Below, piece by piece: positions 1-11,024 of a stretch of 64,000 bases of DNA (position 1 is its first letter; every line of letters begins with the position of its first letter). The stretch is taken from contig OY726559.1 in assembly GCA_963383645.1 (NCBI GenBank), forward strand, positions 112,913,393 through 112,977,392, in the 5' to 3' direction. This DNA is from Muscardinus avellanarius. Taxonomy: Eukaryota > Chordata > Mammalia > Rodentia > Gliridae. Position numbers and translations under genes: made by a program. The notes beneath the pieces were generated by a model. The model had not been told where the DNA came from. It was given only the letters and a program-made list of their open reading frames with translations, and searched no databases.

Positions 1-768
1 AAGGCTCTGGATTCAATCCCCAGTACCACTGCCAAAATGAAAACCAAAACAAAACAAAACAAAAAAACTGTACAAATGCACAGCATAAGGTACACAGTAG
101 GAGCTGAGTAAATGCTCTCAACTAGCATGAGTGGTAGGCACTGCTCTCCAGCTGGCCTTCTATATCCTTGGGGTCCACATCTGAGCATTCAACCAGCTGC
201 AAACGTGCCTGTCATCCCAGCACTGGGGAGGCGGAGACAGGAAGATCACAGTTCACAGACAGCTACTTAGCGAGGCCCTTTGCAACTCAGTGAGACCATT
301 TCAAAATAAAGAATAGAGTTGGGCATGTATTCGGGAGGCTGAGACAAGAAAGAGGATCATAAATTCTCAGCCAGCCTCAGCTACTTAGTGAGGCCCTTTT
401 CAACTCGGTGAGACCCTGTTTCAAAATAAAGAATAAAAAATAGGGCAGGGGTTGTAGCTCGGAGGTCTAATACCCCTGAGTTCCATCCCCAGAACTGCAA
501 AATATAAATAAATTTAAAAAAATAAAAAAGAAAAAATAGAGTTGGGGGTGTGGCTTGGTGGTAGAATGCCCTTGCTTCAGTCCCCAGTACCAAAAAAAAA
601 AAAAAAAAAAAATCAGTATATAATACTTTTCTTGGTCATAATTCCTTAAATAGTACAGTAAAATATCATAGCATTTATATTGCAATAGGCATTAGAAGAA
701 ATCTAGAGATGATTTCAGATATACTGGAGGATGTGCATAGGATATGTACTATTGCAAATAGTATACCA

Positions 769-770
<2 letters not shown>
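1..770. repeat. SINE cluster (B1-dID-like), window left edge
   Basis: The range holds a SINE tail (1-60), a short unique stretch (about 62-195), then at least two sense-strand B1-dID-like copies between about 200 and 600. These show the left-half motif 'gaggctgagacaggaggat'-like sequence, 'tgagaccctgtttcaaaataaag' and the ID-like 'tagctcggaggtctaatacccctg' with an A-rich tail. Bases 612-770 are AT-rich and unique; I see no gene there. Confidence 0.8.

Positions 771-808
<38 letters not shown>
771..808. repeat. (TTA)n microsatellite
   Basis: Perfect TTA/ATT triplet run next to the A/T tail of an antisense SINE; it probably grew from that tail. Confidence 0.95.
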
Positions 809-1372
809 TATTTGCGGTACTAGGGATGGAACCCAGGGCATTCTGAGTTACACCCTTAGCCCTATTTTTTTTTATTCCTTATTTTGAAACAGGGTCTCAC
901 TGAGTTGCAAAGGGCCTCGCTAAGTATATAAGGCTGGCCACAAACCATAATCCTCCTGTCTCAGCCTCCCAAATGCTGGGATTACAAGTGTGCACCATCA
1001 TACTCAGCTCTATTTTATTTTTTATTTTTATTTTTTTTTTTGCAGGTGTGGGGATAGAACCCAGGGGCATTTGACCTACGAGCTACACTCCCTGCCCTAC
1101 TTTTTATTTTGAAACCGGGTCTCACTGAGTTGCGGAGGGCCTCACTTAGTAGCTGAGGCTGTCCGCGAACCGCGATCCTCCAGGTCTCAGCCTCCCGAAT
1201 GCTGGGATTACAACCGTGTGCCACACGGCCCGGCTCTATTCTTTATTTTGAAACAGAATCTCACTGTGTTGCAAAGGGCCTCACTAAGCAGCTGTCTGTG
1301 ATTCGCAATCCTCCTGTCTCGGCCTCCCAGGTGCTGGGATTACAGGTGTGCACCACCATGCCCGGCTAAGTA
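809..1372 (-). repeat. Three antisense B1-dID-like SINEs, partly truncated
   Basis: Antisense SINE hallmarks recur: 'tactagggatggaacccaggg', 'ttattttgaaacagggtctcactgagttgc', 'cctcctgtctcagcctccc' and 'gggattacaagtgtgcacc'. The second and third copies lack parts of the ID-like half. Bases 1373-1600 to the right are unique, with no recognisable exon. Confidence 0.85.
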
Positions 1373-1599
1373 TACCACTTTTATAAGGGACTTGAGCATC
1401 TGCAATTTGAGATCCACCAAAGACACTAGAACAGTATCCCAAGAAATACTGAGAAGCATTTGTCCTTGGAATTTCACCTGCCCTGTCCCAGCCTCCTCCT
1501 CTCAAGGTAGCTCCCCAAACTTCCCAGCTGTTCCTTCCTCCCTGGGTACCATCTCCCCTGGATCCAGGAAGGACTCCTATCGTTCATTCATTCATTTAT

Positions 1600-1960
1600 T
1601 TTGCTACTAGATATTGAACCCAGGGAAGCTCTACCTCTGGGCTATACCCCCTGCCTTTTTTATTTTTGAAATAGTCATGCAAGCCAGGCATGGTGGCACA
1701 TGCCTGTCATTCTAGTATTTGGAGGCTGAGGCAGGAGGATTGCAGGTTTGAGGACAGCCTCAACTAGTGAGATTCTTATCAACCTAGCTTGACCCTGTTT
1801 CAAAATAAAAATAAACTAGGGCTAAAAGCCAGACGTGGTGGCGCACGCTTGTAATCTCAGCATTTGAGAGGCTGAGACAGGAGGATTGGGTTAGTGAGCC
1901 TCAGCTACTTAGTGAGGCCCTCCACAACTTAGTGGGACCCTGTTTCAAAATAAAGAAGAA
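1600..1960. repeat. B1-dID-like SINEs; the last is the left part of a copy split by L1
   Basis: An antisense fragment (about 1600-1670) is followed by two sense copies. The last copy runs to 'tgtttcaaaataaagaagaa' at 1960 and resumes at 2341 beyond an L1 insertion. Confidence 0.8.
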
Positions 1961-2325
1961 GAACTTCCGGGAAGAAATAAATATATGATAGTTTCACCTA
2001 AAAAAAAGAAAAAAATATTCTCTGGTAAGAAAGAAAGCAAAAAGAAATATTGAAATGTTATATTTAAGTCATCAAAAGCTTGGTATCAGACAAATGAAAC
2101 TGTTATGTGAGATTATCATTTTTAATTTTGGATAAATTGCTATAATACTAGATGTCAACCACTAAGCCAAGCATGGGAGGGAGGGATGGGGAGAGAATGG
2201 GGTGGGGATCGGGTGGGGGCTGACTGGGCGATGTGTGCATGTATGTCTACAAAAGTTTGTATCCCACTATGATGTATGAATACAGTGCACCAATAAAATA
2301 AAATTAAAAAAAAAAAAAAAAAAAA
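1961..2325 (+). mobile_element. 5'-truncated L1 3' end inserted into a SINE, with TSD
   Basis: The sequence has the L1 3'-UTR polypurine G-rich tract ('gggagggagggatgggg'), then 'caccaataaaataaaatt' and a poly(A) tail ending at 2325. A perfect 15-bp direct repeat, CAAAATAAAGAAGAA, flanks it at 1946-1960 and 2326-2340. The insertion splits a B1-dID-like SINE: the 7SL-like half lies left and the ID-like half right. It is far too short to encode ORF2. The element at 25265-25648 is a homologous 3' end. Confidence 0.85.
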
Positions 2326-2340
2326 CAAAATAAAGAAGAA

Positions 2341-2720
2341 AAAATAGGGCTGGGGGTATAGCTCAGAGATAGAATACTCCTAGGCTCCATCCCCAGTATT
2401 GCAAATAAATAAATAAACAAACAAACAAACATGCACACTTGTAATCCCAGCATTTGGGAGGCTGAGGCAGAAGGATCGCGGTTCGTGGAGGCTTCAGCTA
2501 CTTAGTGAGGTCCTTTGCAACTCAGTGAGACCTTGTTTCAAAATAAAGAATAAAAAACAGGGCTGGGGGTGTAGCTCAGAGGTAGAATGCCCCTGGGTCC
2601 AATCCCCAGTGCCAAAAATAAATAAGTAAATAAACAAACAAACAGGGTCTCGCTGAGTTGCTGAGGCTGGCCTTGACACTGTGCTCCTCCTGTCTCAGCC
2701 TCCCGAGCACTGGGGTGACG
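2341..2720 (+). repeat. SINE right half, one full SINE, and a fused antisense fragment
   Basis: This begins with the ID-like half of the L1-split SINE ('aatagggctgggggtatagctc'), then a second sense copy (about 2430-2640) with AAAC/AAAT tails, then an antisense B1-like piece ('gtctcgctgagttgctgaggctgg'). Confidence 0.8.
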
Positions 2721-2724
2721 GGCG

Positions 2725-3235
2725 TATGCCCCACGGGGCTCGGGGGGCCTCCTGACCCGGCCATGGACACCCTCCCAGCTCCTCCCCTCCTCTGCCTCCT
2801 CCCACCCCGGCTCATAAGGAGACTCTTCTCTCTAAGCCCCAGACCCCCTCCTTGGCTGCCCCTGTGTCTGCCTCCCAGCCATTCCTTTCTGCCTGGCACC
2901 GGCTTTCCCACCGGATCTCCTGGCTCAGAGACCAGCGGGGACAAAGCCCCTGTTTCTGCCAGTCTGGCCTCCATCCAGCCTCTCCCTCCCCCCATCCTAC
3001 CTTTTGTGAAGGCCCCAGGCTGGGGGTGGATAAAGAGGGGTGAGAGTAAATGGAGGGACCCCCCCCCCAGCCCCACCGGCCATCAGAGCCCCAGAACCCA
3101 GAGTGCTCTAAAGATCTCAAAGCACGCATACTCACAGAACAGAGCAAAGGAGACCGACATCCAGAGAGGAACCCGGGCCCAGAGAAGCCAAGTCAGACAC
3201 CAGACCAGTGTCCAAAACCATCTTTTCTTTTTTAA
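2725..3235. other. Unique GC-rich stretch, probably BCAN intron 1
   Basis: About 500 bp without SINE sequence, C-rich on the plus strand and open in several frames. I tried to read it as the BCAN signal-peptide exon on the minus strand and found no match, so I assign no gene. Its position left of the putative BCAN exon 1 would put it in intron 1. Confidence 0.4.
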
Positions 3236-3236
3236 A

Positions 3237-3866
3237 CCAATTAATTTTTTTTTTTTTTTTTTGGTGGTACTGGGGGTTGAACCCAGGGGCATTCTACCTC
3301 CAAGCTCCACCCTCTGCCCTGTTTTTTTATTCTTTATTTTTGAAACAGGGTCTCACTGAGTTGCAAAAGGCCTCACTAAGTAGAGGAGGCTGTCTGTGAA
3401 CCACGATCCTCCTGTCTCAGCCTCCCAAATTCTGGGATTACAAGCGTGCACCACCACGCCCGGCTCCAACACCATCTTTAAGCATCAGGCTCAACTTAGA
3501 AGAGTATGAGAGGCAGGCGAGGTGGCGCAGGCCTGTCATCCGAGTACTTGAGAGTCTGAGACAGGAGGATTGCAGGTTCAAGGCTAGCCTCACCAACTTT
3601 GTGAGACTCTTTCAAAATAAAAAATAAAAAGGACTGGGGGTACAAGTCAGGAGTAGAACGCCAGGCGTAGTGGCACATGCTTGTAATCTCAGCATTTGGG
3701 AGGCTAAGACAGGAACATCGCGGTTTGTGGCCAGCCTAGGCTACTTAGTGAGGCCCTTTGCAACTCAGTGAGATCCTGTTTCAAAACAAAGAATACAAAA
3801 TAGGGCTGTAATATAGCTCGGAGGTAGACTGCCCTGGGGTTCCATTTTTGGTACTGCCAAAAAGTA
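3237..3866. repeat. Antisense SINE followed by sense SINEs
   Basis: Antisense copy 3237-3465 (poly-T, 'ggtggtactgggggttgaaccc' to 'cgcccggc'), then sense copies from about 3510 to 3866 ending in an AAAT-rich tail. Confidence 0.85.
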
Positions 3867-4890
3867 AATAAATAAAGGTGCTGAGATTGCTGTGTGCACT
3901 GGGGCAGCCGCTGCCTGCCCGTGATTTGAATAACTCTTTGCCATGCATCTGAGCTGGGCCAGGGTCCTCCCTGGCACGCTCCCCCTGGGTCGAGTCAGAG
4001 CTGCTCAGAGACCTGGCTCCCAGCTTTCTGACAGGTGGCCCAGAACCCTCCTGGGCACAGCAACTCAGGGGCAACAGCCTGGACCACCATCCATTCTGAG
4101 GATGGGGAAGAGGGTGTGAGACCAACCAGGACCTGGAGTGCTGGAATGTGGGGGCGGCTCACCCTGCCTCTGAGAGTGGGGGTCACCAGCCTGAGGGGAC
4201 AAGAGGGGGTGCCGGCGGCCTTCGAGAGCTCTTCTCCTCAGGGTCACGCTGGGACTGAGCTCCTGGCATGACGAGGAGCCCAAGGAAGCCCGGCTGGCAC
4301 ACCGTGGGAAGCCAGGGCCCCGCGCTCAGCTGTCCCGGTGTTGTGCCCCTGTCCACGCCATCTCTCTTTTCTCTCCAGCTGTTTCCTGCACCAGCTTGGA
4401 GTCTCTGGCCCCGCCTGGCGTTTCTCTACCTGTGCACCTCGCTGTAAGGTTCCTGGCAGCCCAACGTACAGAGAGTGGAGAGCGGGCTGTGTGTGTGCCT
4501 GTGCGCACCGCCGCCACCTCCATGCAGCCTGCCCACCGGGACCTGCGCGCCAGAGGTCGCCACAGCAGCAGGGGAGCCCTGCGTCCTGCCCTCAGAGGCT
4601 CTGTGAAGAGCAGCAGGAGCCTGCACAAAGCCTCGAGGCTGGAGGGTCTGGAGGAGTAATTGTACCAATCTTACAAATAGTCCTACTTATTGCAAGAACA
4701 ACTAATAATAGTATTTATTAGCAATGTCCCCAACCAAGCTGCTGCAGATCCCCTTAGTGGGGAGTCTCAAATGGGCTGCCTGGGGTTCTCAGGCTAGTTA
4801 GCTGTAACAACAGGCCAGGTGGGTCTTTTGGGAATACTTCCCATGTTGTCTGAATCAAAGTGATGCAGATATCAATGGTGCCCTTAAAAT
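3867..4890. other. Unique 1-kb stretch, no gene recognised
   Basis: Non-repetitive, moderately GC-rich DNA with short overlapping ORFs in several frames and no protein I recognise. If exon 1 of BCAN lies at 5.84 kb, this is intron 1. No plausible exon with both splice sites and a known domain was seen. Confidence 0.4.
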
Positions 4891-4894
4891 TGAT

Positions 4895-5110
4895 ATCAAC
4901 CCCCCCCTCTCTCTGTACTAGGGATTGGACCCAGGGACATTCTATCTCTGAGCTACACTTTCAGCCCGTTTTACTTTTCGTTTTAAAGCAAGATCTCCCT
5001 AAGTTGCTGAATCTCTCTACATTGCTGAGGCTGTCCTTAAACCTAAGATCCTCGTGTCTCAGCTTCCCAAGTACTGGGCTTACAGGCATGCAGCCACACC
5101 CCATGGGGTG
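4895..5110 (-). repeat. Antisense B1-dID-like SINE, diverged
   Basis: Contains 'gggattggacccagggacattc', 'cctcgtgtctcagcttccc' and 'gggcttacaggcatgcagcc'. More diverged than most copies in the window. Confidence 0.75.
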
Positions 5111-5623
5111 TCAAGCTCTTGTTAGAACCAGATAGGCAGCGCTGCTGGGATTGGAAGGGGATGTGGAGTGACCTGGGGTGGGACGCTGCCACCCCCCTGG
5201 CAGGACTGGGAACGGAAAGGGGAACCCAGCCCCAACCAAGCGCTCCTGCTCGCCAGCCCGAGCCCGGCCCCCTTCTAAACGTGCCCCATAGAAAACTCAA
5301 CTGCAATCAAGTACTGTGTGTCCCCTCATTACAGTCTCCGAAAAACCCCAGGTTCAGGGAGATCAGCTAACTTGCCCAAGGTCACACCACAAGGGAACGC
5401 TAGACTTGGGAGCCCAGCTCAGCACGACCACCTCCATGTCGGGGGCCACTGGCCACCTCGGGAGCGACCCCCAGCAGGCTGGATGCTCACGGCAGCTCCT
5501 GACACTGGCCAGCGGCAGGACCACTGCCACCGCCTGGACCAGGACAAGGACAAGGTCGCAAATCTTCACCCCTCCCTGGGACTGGAGCAGGAGAGGGGTG
5601 TTCCTATGGGCCCACGGGGGACC

Positions 5624-5625
<2 letters not shown>

Positions 5626-5715
<90 letters not shown>
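5626..5715. repeat. (TG)n(AG)n compound microsatellite
   Basis: A TG run of about 43 bp joins directly to an AG run of about 47 bp. It lies about 125 bp beyond the putative BCAN exon 1 donor, so it would be within intron 1. The long ORFs crossing it encode only simple Cys-Val, Arg-Glu or Ser-Leu repeats. Confidence 0.95.
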
Positions 5716-5719
<4 letters not shown>

Positions 5720-5749
5720 CAGGGGATGCTGGGGCTGCCCGCCTCCCGG

Positions 5750-6500
5750 GTGAGGGCTGCAGGGTGCACTCGCGGACCACAGGGAGGCCGGTGGGCGCTG
5801 CCTGCGCTCCCTCCCTCCCAGGCCAGGGTGGCACTCACCTTGCCCGCCGAGGGGTCTCCTCCCGGCGCGGCTCACTCCTGCAGCTGTGGCTGAGACTGCG
5901 GCGGGCGGGCGCCAGGAGCAGAGGCCCGGCCCGCAGCACGCGCGGAAGAGGGCGCCGGCCGGCCGGGCGCCGCACAAAACCCCCTTTCTTCCCCGCCCCG
6001 CCCCTGTGCAGAACTGGGGGCTCGGGCCGGTCACGGGACCCGCCGCCTTCGCTGCGTCCGTTCCCGGCGGCGGCCCCGGCGAGGGCGAGGACAAGCGAAG
6101 TAGGGCATCTTTCAGGGGATGAGAAGAGGAGTAGGAAGGGAGGGCCGGAGGGGCGGGGAGGGAGCGCTGGAGGAGGATGCTGCAGCTGGAGGGATGTAAG
6201 TTAGACAACCGGGGGGACTTCCCATTGGTCAAAAGGGGAGGAGGAGGGACTCCAACTTGGCAGGGAAGAGGACGAAGGGGAAACGGGAGGCTTTGCTCCT
6301 GGAAAGAGCGACAACCCCCATCCCCATAAAAACGGGCAGCTCTTTCTTGGAGGTAAGAGGTGCGGATGACCGCAGCCGCCTCCCCGGAGGAGGCTCCGAT
6401 TGGATTTTGTCTCCTGCGATGCCCTCACACTCGCTGCACAGAGGAGGAGCTGACTTTGCAGCTGAGGCGTGGAGGTTAGACAGCAGAATCATGGGTTAAA
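5750..6500 (-). promoter_or_regulatory. CpG-rich promoter region, probable BCAN promoter
   Basis: GC and CpG density rises sharply compared with the flanks, with GC boxes ('cccgccccgcccc', about 5993-6005) and tracts such as 'ggccggccgggcgccg'. No TATA box is clear at a consistent distance. The 6100-6500 part is purine-rich on the plus strand and would be upstream promoter. Bases 6500-6860 are unique with no gene seen. Confidence 0.5.
5839..5990 (-). other. BCAN: Putative non-coding exon 1 of BCAN (brevican); right boundary approximate
   Basis: Brevican is a brain-specific lectican proteoglycan that binds hyaluronan in perineuronal nets. On the minus strand a CpG-rich segment ends in 'cggcgggcaag' and is followed by a strong donor (gtgagtgcc; exon end 5839). 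Known synteny puts BCAN on the same strand as HAPLN2 and immediately downstream of it, with a non-coding first exon and the signal peptide in exon 2. That is the only gene expected here. No brevican coding sequence was found to the left, so exon 2 should lie beyond the edge. The call rests on position, strand, CpG content and the donor, not on protein similarity. The transcription start is not defined. Confidence 0.5.
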
Positions 6501-6867
6501 CTAAGCAAGTCAAGAGCTCTCGGCCCGGGATTGCCCGTGGCGCCTGCACAGCCGCTACTGGTCATGCAAACCAATGTGTGAAATACAGGCGCTGCTGGAG
6601 CCCAGGAGCCCGCTGGCCCCGGCTGGGCTGTGAATGTGCAGCCAGCTGCCAAGGGGTGGGCCTTGAGTACTGCCCTGAGGTCCCAGCGTCCAGAATACCA
6701 ATGATCCCCCTGCCCCCCGCCCCAGCTTTCCCAGGCAAATCTCTGGCACAGACTGCGGGCAAGAAGACAGCCCTGGATTCTCTCCGAGGGATACTAGCTT
6801 GTGGGGGTGTTGGATTTCCGTAATCTCCACCAGCAATCCCAAAATATTACAAAGAAAGTGGGGTGTC

Positions 6868-7290
6868 TGCAGCCAGGCGTGGTGATGCATTCCTATAATC
6901 TCAGTACCTGGGAGCCTGAAACAGGAGGATTGCAGGTTTGAGGCCAGCCTCAGCAATTTAGTGAGACCCTCTGGAACTCAGAGACACTCTGTTTCAAAAT
7001 AAAAGTAAAATAGGGCTGAGGGTGTAGCTCAGCTCTGAGGTAGAATGCCCTTGGGTGAGCCGGGCATGGTGGGACATGCTTGTAATCCCAGCATTCGGGA
7101 GGCTGAGACAGGAGGGTCTTGGTTTGTGGACAGCCTCGGCTACTTAATGAGGCCCTTTGCAACTCAGTGAGACCCTGTTTCAAAATAAAAACTAAAAATT
7201 AGTGCTGGGAGTGTAGCTAGGTGGTAGAATGCCCCTGGGTTCCATCCCCAGTACCAAAACAAAAACAAAAGCAAAAAAAAAAAAAAAAAA
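6868..7290 (+). repeat. Sense B1-dID-like SINEs
   Basis: Two copies. The first is interrupted in its ID-like half ('agaatgcccttgggtgagccgggcatgg'-type junction near 7050) by the start of the second, which runs to an A-rich tail at about 7290. Bases 7291-7880 are unique with no recognised exon. Confidence 0.8.
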
Positions 7291-7887
7291 GTGGGGTATC
7301 CAAATGCAGCCTCAGGGCAGGTCACCGACTTTAAGTGGATGGCACACTAAAGTCCCTCCTGGGAATTCTGGGCTGCCCCCCACCGATGTCCCAACACTGG
7401 TTAGAGACAATCTGGGCAGTCCCCAGGTGGCCCTTGGATTTTGTGGCTTGCAGGTCTTGCACCTCAGAGCTGAGACAGAGCCCCCCCCCCTCTCCCAGGA
7501 CAGGCTCAGCACGTTCCCCAGCCCCCACTGACCTGCGGGGCTCACTGCGCCCCGCCCTGCAGGCTCCACAGGGCTTCAGGCCAGCAGGTCAGGCCAGGCT
7601 ACCAAGTGGCCGAAATTCAATCGCAGTGGTGAGTCCAATGGAACCACAGATCTTGCCTTGGGGAAGCCTGGCTGGGACCGGAGAAGACAGAGAAAGTGAC
7701 CTTCCTTGAGCTTCTCCACGAGAGCAGTGCAGGCGTGCCAGTGTGTCCTGGGAGTTCAGCCTCAGTGGAGGCCAGCAGCACCTGGATCAGGGTCAGGGCT
7801 GGTACCAGACAGTCTGTTCTAGGAGGCAGATTCCTGGGGGGAGAGCAGAAGGGAGAGAGAACAGACAGCTGCTGGGGGGTGGGGGGG

Positions 7888-8044
7888 TAAGAAAGAGGAG
7901 GAGAAGGAGGAGGAGGAGGAGGAGGAGGAGGAGGAGGAGGAGGAGGAGGAGGAGAAGGAGGAGGAGGAGGAGAAGGAGGAGGAGGAAGAGAAGGAGGAGG
8001 AGGAGGAGAAGGAGGAGGAGGAAGAGAAGGAGGAGGAGGAGGAG

Positions 8045-8076
<32 letters not shown>

Positions 8077-8231
8077 GGAGGAGGAGGAAGAGAAGGAGGA
8101 GAAGGAGAAGGAGGAGGAGGAGGAAGAGAAGGAGGAGAAGGAGGAGGAGGAGGAGGAGGAGGAAGAGAAGGAGGAGAAGGAGGAGGAGGAGGAGGAGGAG
8201 GAGGAGGAGGAGGAGGAGGAGGAGGAGGAGG
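7888..8231. repeat. Long (GGA)n/(GAA)n polypurine tract
   Basis: About 340 bp of uninterrupted purine triplets on the plus strand (GGA with scattered GAA and GAG), the longest simple repeat in the window. It produces spurious ORFs of Arg/Lys, Leu, Pro and Ser runs in several frames. The mirror-like purine strand could form triplex (H-DNA). Confidence 0.97.
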
Positions 8232-8460
8232 ACCATGCAGGTTCAGCGCTAGTGAGGGCTTGGTTCTTCCCGGAACCATCTGGTAGTCTCCCCACGGGGA
8301 TGCCTGACACTGTTGAACCTGGTGGGAGAGTCCCCACCTGCCCGGCCCATGCTTACACTTAGAACACTCTGGTTCTTTCTCTTTGCTGGTTACCTACCTG
8401 TGCACACGTGGGCCCCTAACTTGTACCTGGGTTCCTGGCCAGGAGCTTAGAAGACTGCGG

Positions 8461-8716
8461 CCCTGTGCACGAGATGGAGGGTTCTTCATTTGAGAGCAGA
8501 GTCCTTTCCTGAGGCTTCTGCAAGGAGACAGGAGCACCTCCCCAGGATACTTCTGTTGTTTTGTTTTGTTTGGAGAGTGGACCCAGGAACATTCTTTCTC
8601 CGAGCTACAACCTCTACTTTTATTTTATTTGTCTGTTTTTTTATTTATTTATTTTTGTGGTACTGGGGATCGAACCCAGGGGTATTCTACCTCCGAGCTA
8701 CACCCCCAGCCCTATT
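8461..8716 (+). repeat. Copy A of an approximately 260-bp duplicated block
   Basis: From 'ccctgtgcacgagatgg' through 'gagcagagtcctttcctgag' and 'cctccccaggatacttctg' into the adjoining antisense SINE, this block is nearly identical to 16578-16830, in the same orientation and about 8.1 kb away. The shared part includes about 110 bp of unique DNA, so it is not explained by SINE homology alone. Confidence 0.85.
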
Positions 8717-9459
8717 TTTTTATTCTTCATTTTCAAACACCGAGTTGCAAAGGGTCTCACTAAATAAATAAATAAATAAAGGGTTTCACTAAATTGCTGA
8801 GGCTGGCTTCTAGCCTGCAATCCTCCTGTCTCAGCCTCCCAGGATGCTTTTCACCATTTTTCGGGGAGGGTCTGGGGATGGAACCCAGAGGCATTTGACC
8901 TCCGAGCTACACCCCCTGCCCTATTTTTTATTCTTTATTTTGAAACAGGGTCTCACTGAGTTGCAGAGGGCCTCACTAAATAGCTGAGGCTGTCCGCGAA
9001 CTGCGATCCTCCTGTCTATGCCTCTCAAATGCTGGGACTACAAGCATGCGCCACCACGCCTGGCTGCTATTCACCATTTCTATCTGGGAAACCCTGTACT
9101 TTGAACTGACAATTTCTGGTGGGGATTTATTTGCTCTGTCTGTCCATCTTTCTGTCTGTCTGTCTGTCTCTGTCTCTCACATACACTGGGGATTGAATGT
9201 AGGGGCATTCTACCTCTGAGCTACACCCTAGCCCCCTGCCTCCCCCCCTTTTTTGAGATACTTGGGATGAAACCCAAGGGCATTCTACCTTTGCCTCTAT
9301 CCCTGTTTTTTTTTTTTTTTTAATTTTGAAACAAGGTCTCACTGAGTTGTAAAGAGCTTAAGTAGCTGAGGCTGTCCATGAACCGCAATCCTTTGGTCTC
9401 AGCCTCCCAAATGCTGGGATTACAAGTGTGCGCCACTACACCCAGCTTCCCCTACCCCC

Positions 9460-9498
<39 letters not shown>

Positions 9499-9830
9499 TT
9501 TTTGTGGTACTGGGGTTCCTGGAAGCCCTTCTACCTTCGGGCTACACTCCCAGACCAGACCTATTTTTACATTTTTATTTGGAAACAGGGTCTTCTAAGC
9601 CAGCGGGCGTGGCTGGCTTCGAACCTGCGCGATCCTCCTGTCTCTGCCTCCCAAGCGCGGGGATTACAAGCGTGCGCCACCACTCCCGGCCCCCCTTTTT
9701 TAAAATGGTGTCTAAGTTGCAGAGGGACTTGCTAAATTGCTGAGACTGGCCTCAAACCTGCAATCCTCCTGACTCAGCCTTCCCAAGTACTGGGATTACA
9801 GGCATGCACCACCGCACCTGGCTCTGATGG
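8640..9830 (-). repeat. Antisense SINE array
   Basis: Successive antisense copies (about 8640-8850, 8855-9065, 9180-9450, 9460-9700, 9705-9825), separated by (TAAA)n, (GTCT)n at about 9139-9178 and (TTTA)n at 9459-9500. The copy at 9505-9695 belongs to the variant with 'ttcctggaagcccttctacc', also seen at 35120. Bases 9826-10135 are unique. Confidence 0.85.
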
Positions 9831-10138
9831 GGACTTTCTTTGTCATCACAGAACCTTGCATCTTGACCCCTGGCCACAGGACTCTCCCCTTTTCTATTCA
9901 TTTTCTGAGAAAAGGCCAGGGCCAGACCTCCTCTGGCCGGCAGCCATTCTAGCTCCCAAACAGTGCTCTTTGCAAGCACTGCCTGGAAGCAAACAGGACC
10001 AGGGAGGCAGTAAGGATGAAAGGCAGAAGCCCTGCAGAACCTTCTGTCTCAGGAGTGGGGAGAGCGTCCCAGGTGACCTTAGGTATCCTCTGGGCCAAGG
10101 ATCATAACCCTTTGCAAGGGTCTGACCAGTTTAGAAAA

Positions 10139-10795
10139 GCCAGGCGTGATGGCACATGTTTGTAATCCCAGCATTTGGGAGGATCACGGTTCACAGACAG
10201 TCTCAGCTACTTAGCGAGGCCCTTGGCAATTCAGTGAGACCCTGTTTCAAAAATAAAAAAAGAGTAAAAAATAGGGCTGGGGGTGTAGCTCTGAGGTACA
10301 ATGCCCCTGGGTTCCATCCTCAGTACCAAAAAAAAAAAAGACCCAAAGTAAGCCGGGTGGTACACGTTGTAATCACAGCATTGGGGAGGCTGAGACAGGA
10401 GGATCAAGGTTTTCAAATAGCCTCAGCTACTAAGTGAGGCCCTCTGCAATTCCGTGAGACCCTGTTACAAAATAAAGACTAAGCCGGGCGTGGTGGCGTA
10501 CCTTTGTAATCCCAGTATTTGGGAGGCTGAGACAGGAGGATCAGGGTTTGCAGACAGCCTCAGCTAATTAGTGAGACCTTTTGCAACTCAGTGAGACCCT
10601 GTTTCAAAATAAAGAATAAAAAAAAAAATAGGGCTAGAGGTATAGCTCATAAGTAGAATGGCCCTGGGTTCCATCCCCAGTATGCAAAAAAAAAAAAAAA
10701 AAAAAGAATAAAAAATAGGGCTGGGGGTGTAGCTTGGAGATAGAATGTCCCTGGGTTCCATCTCCAGTACCACCAAAAATAAAAAAAGACCCAAG
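10139..10795 (+). repeat. Sense B1-dID-like SINE array
   Basis: Three to four sense copies, some nested ('aataaagactaagccgggcg' near 10480), each ending in the ID-like 'ccatccccagta' and an A-rich tail. Confidence 0.85.
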
Positions 10796-10924
10796 TGGTA
10801 AAGCGATATCCAATTTCACAGCCTGAAACTGGCTGAACCGTGATTAAAACCCAGGGCTCCTAACTGCGGAGTCAGTCTTGCCAGTTCCTGCCTGTCCCCA
10901 GCTGTCTCTTCTGGGGGGAGAGAA

Positions 10925-10981
10925 ACAGGGAGGCGGGAGAGAGGAGAGAGGAGAGAGGAGAGAGGAGAGAGGAGAGAGAGG

Positions 10982-11023
<42 letters not shown>
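10925..11023. repeat. (GAGAGGA)n / (AG)n purine repeat
   Basis: A GAGAGGA-type heptamer array followed by AG dinucleotides. The Arg/Glu- and Ser/Leu-rich ORFs crossing it are artefacts of the repeat. Confidence 0.9.
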
Positions 11024-11024
11024 A

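Noticed and set aside
2576..3359. ORFs of 166 and 233 codons as possible BCAN exons
   Set aside because: No brevican signal-peptide, Ig or Link motif; the ends of both ORFs are SINE sequence.
5363..6232. 289-codon minus-strand ORF across the CpG-rich region
   Set aside because: It runs through a TG/AG microsatellite and GC-rich promoter DNA, encodes Ser/Leu and His/Thr simple repeats, and overlaps the putative BCAN exon 1 without any domain.
7617..8279. Long Pro-rich, Leu-rich, Ser-rich and Arg-rich ORFs on both strands
   Set aside because: All are translations of the same GGA/GAA triplet tract in different frames.
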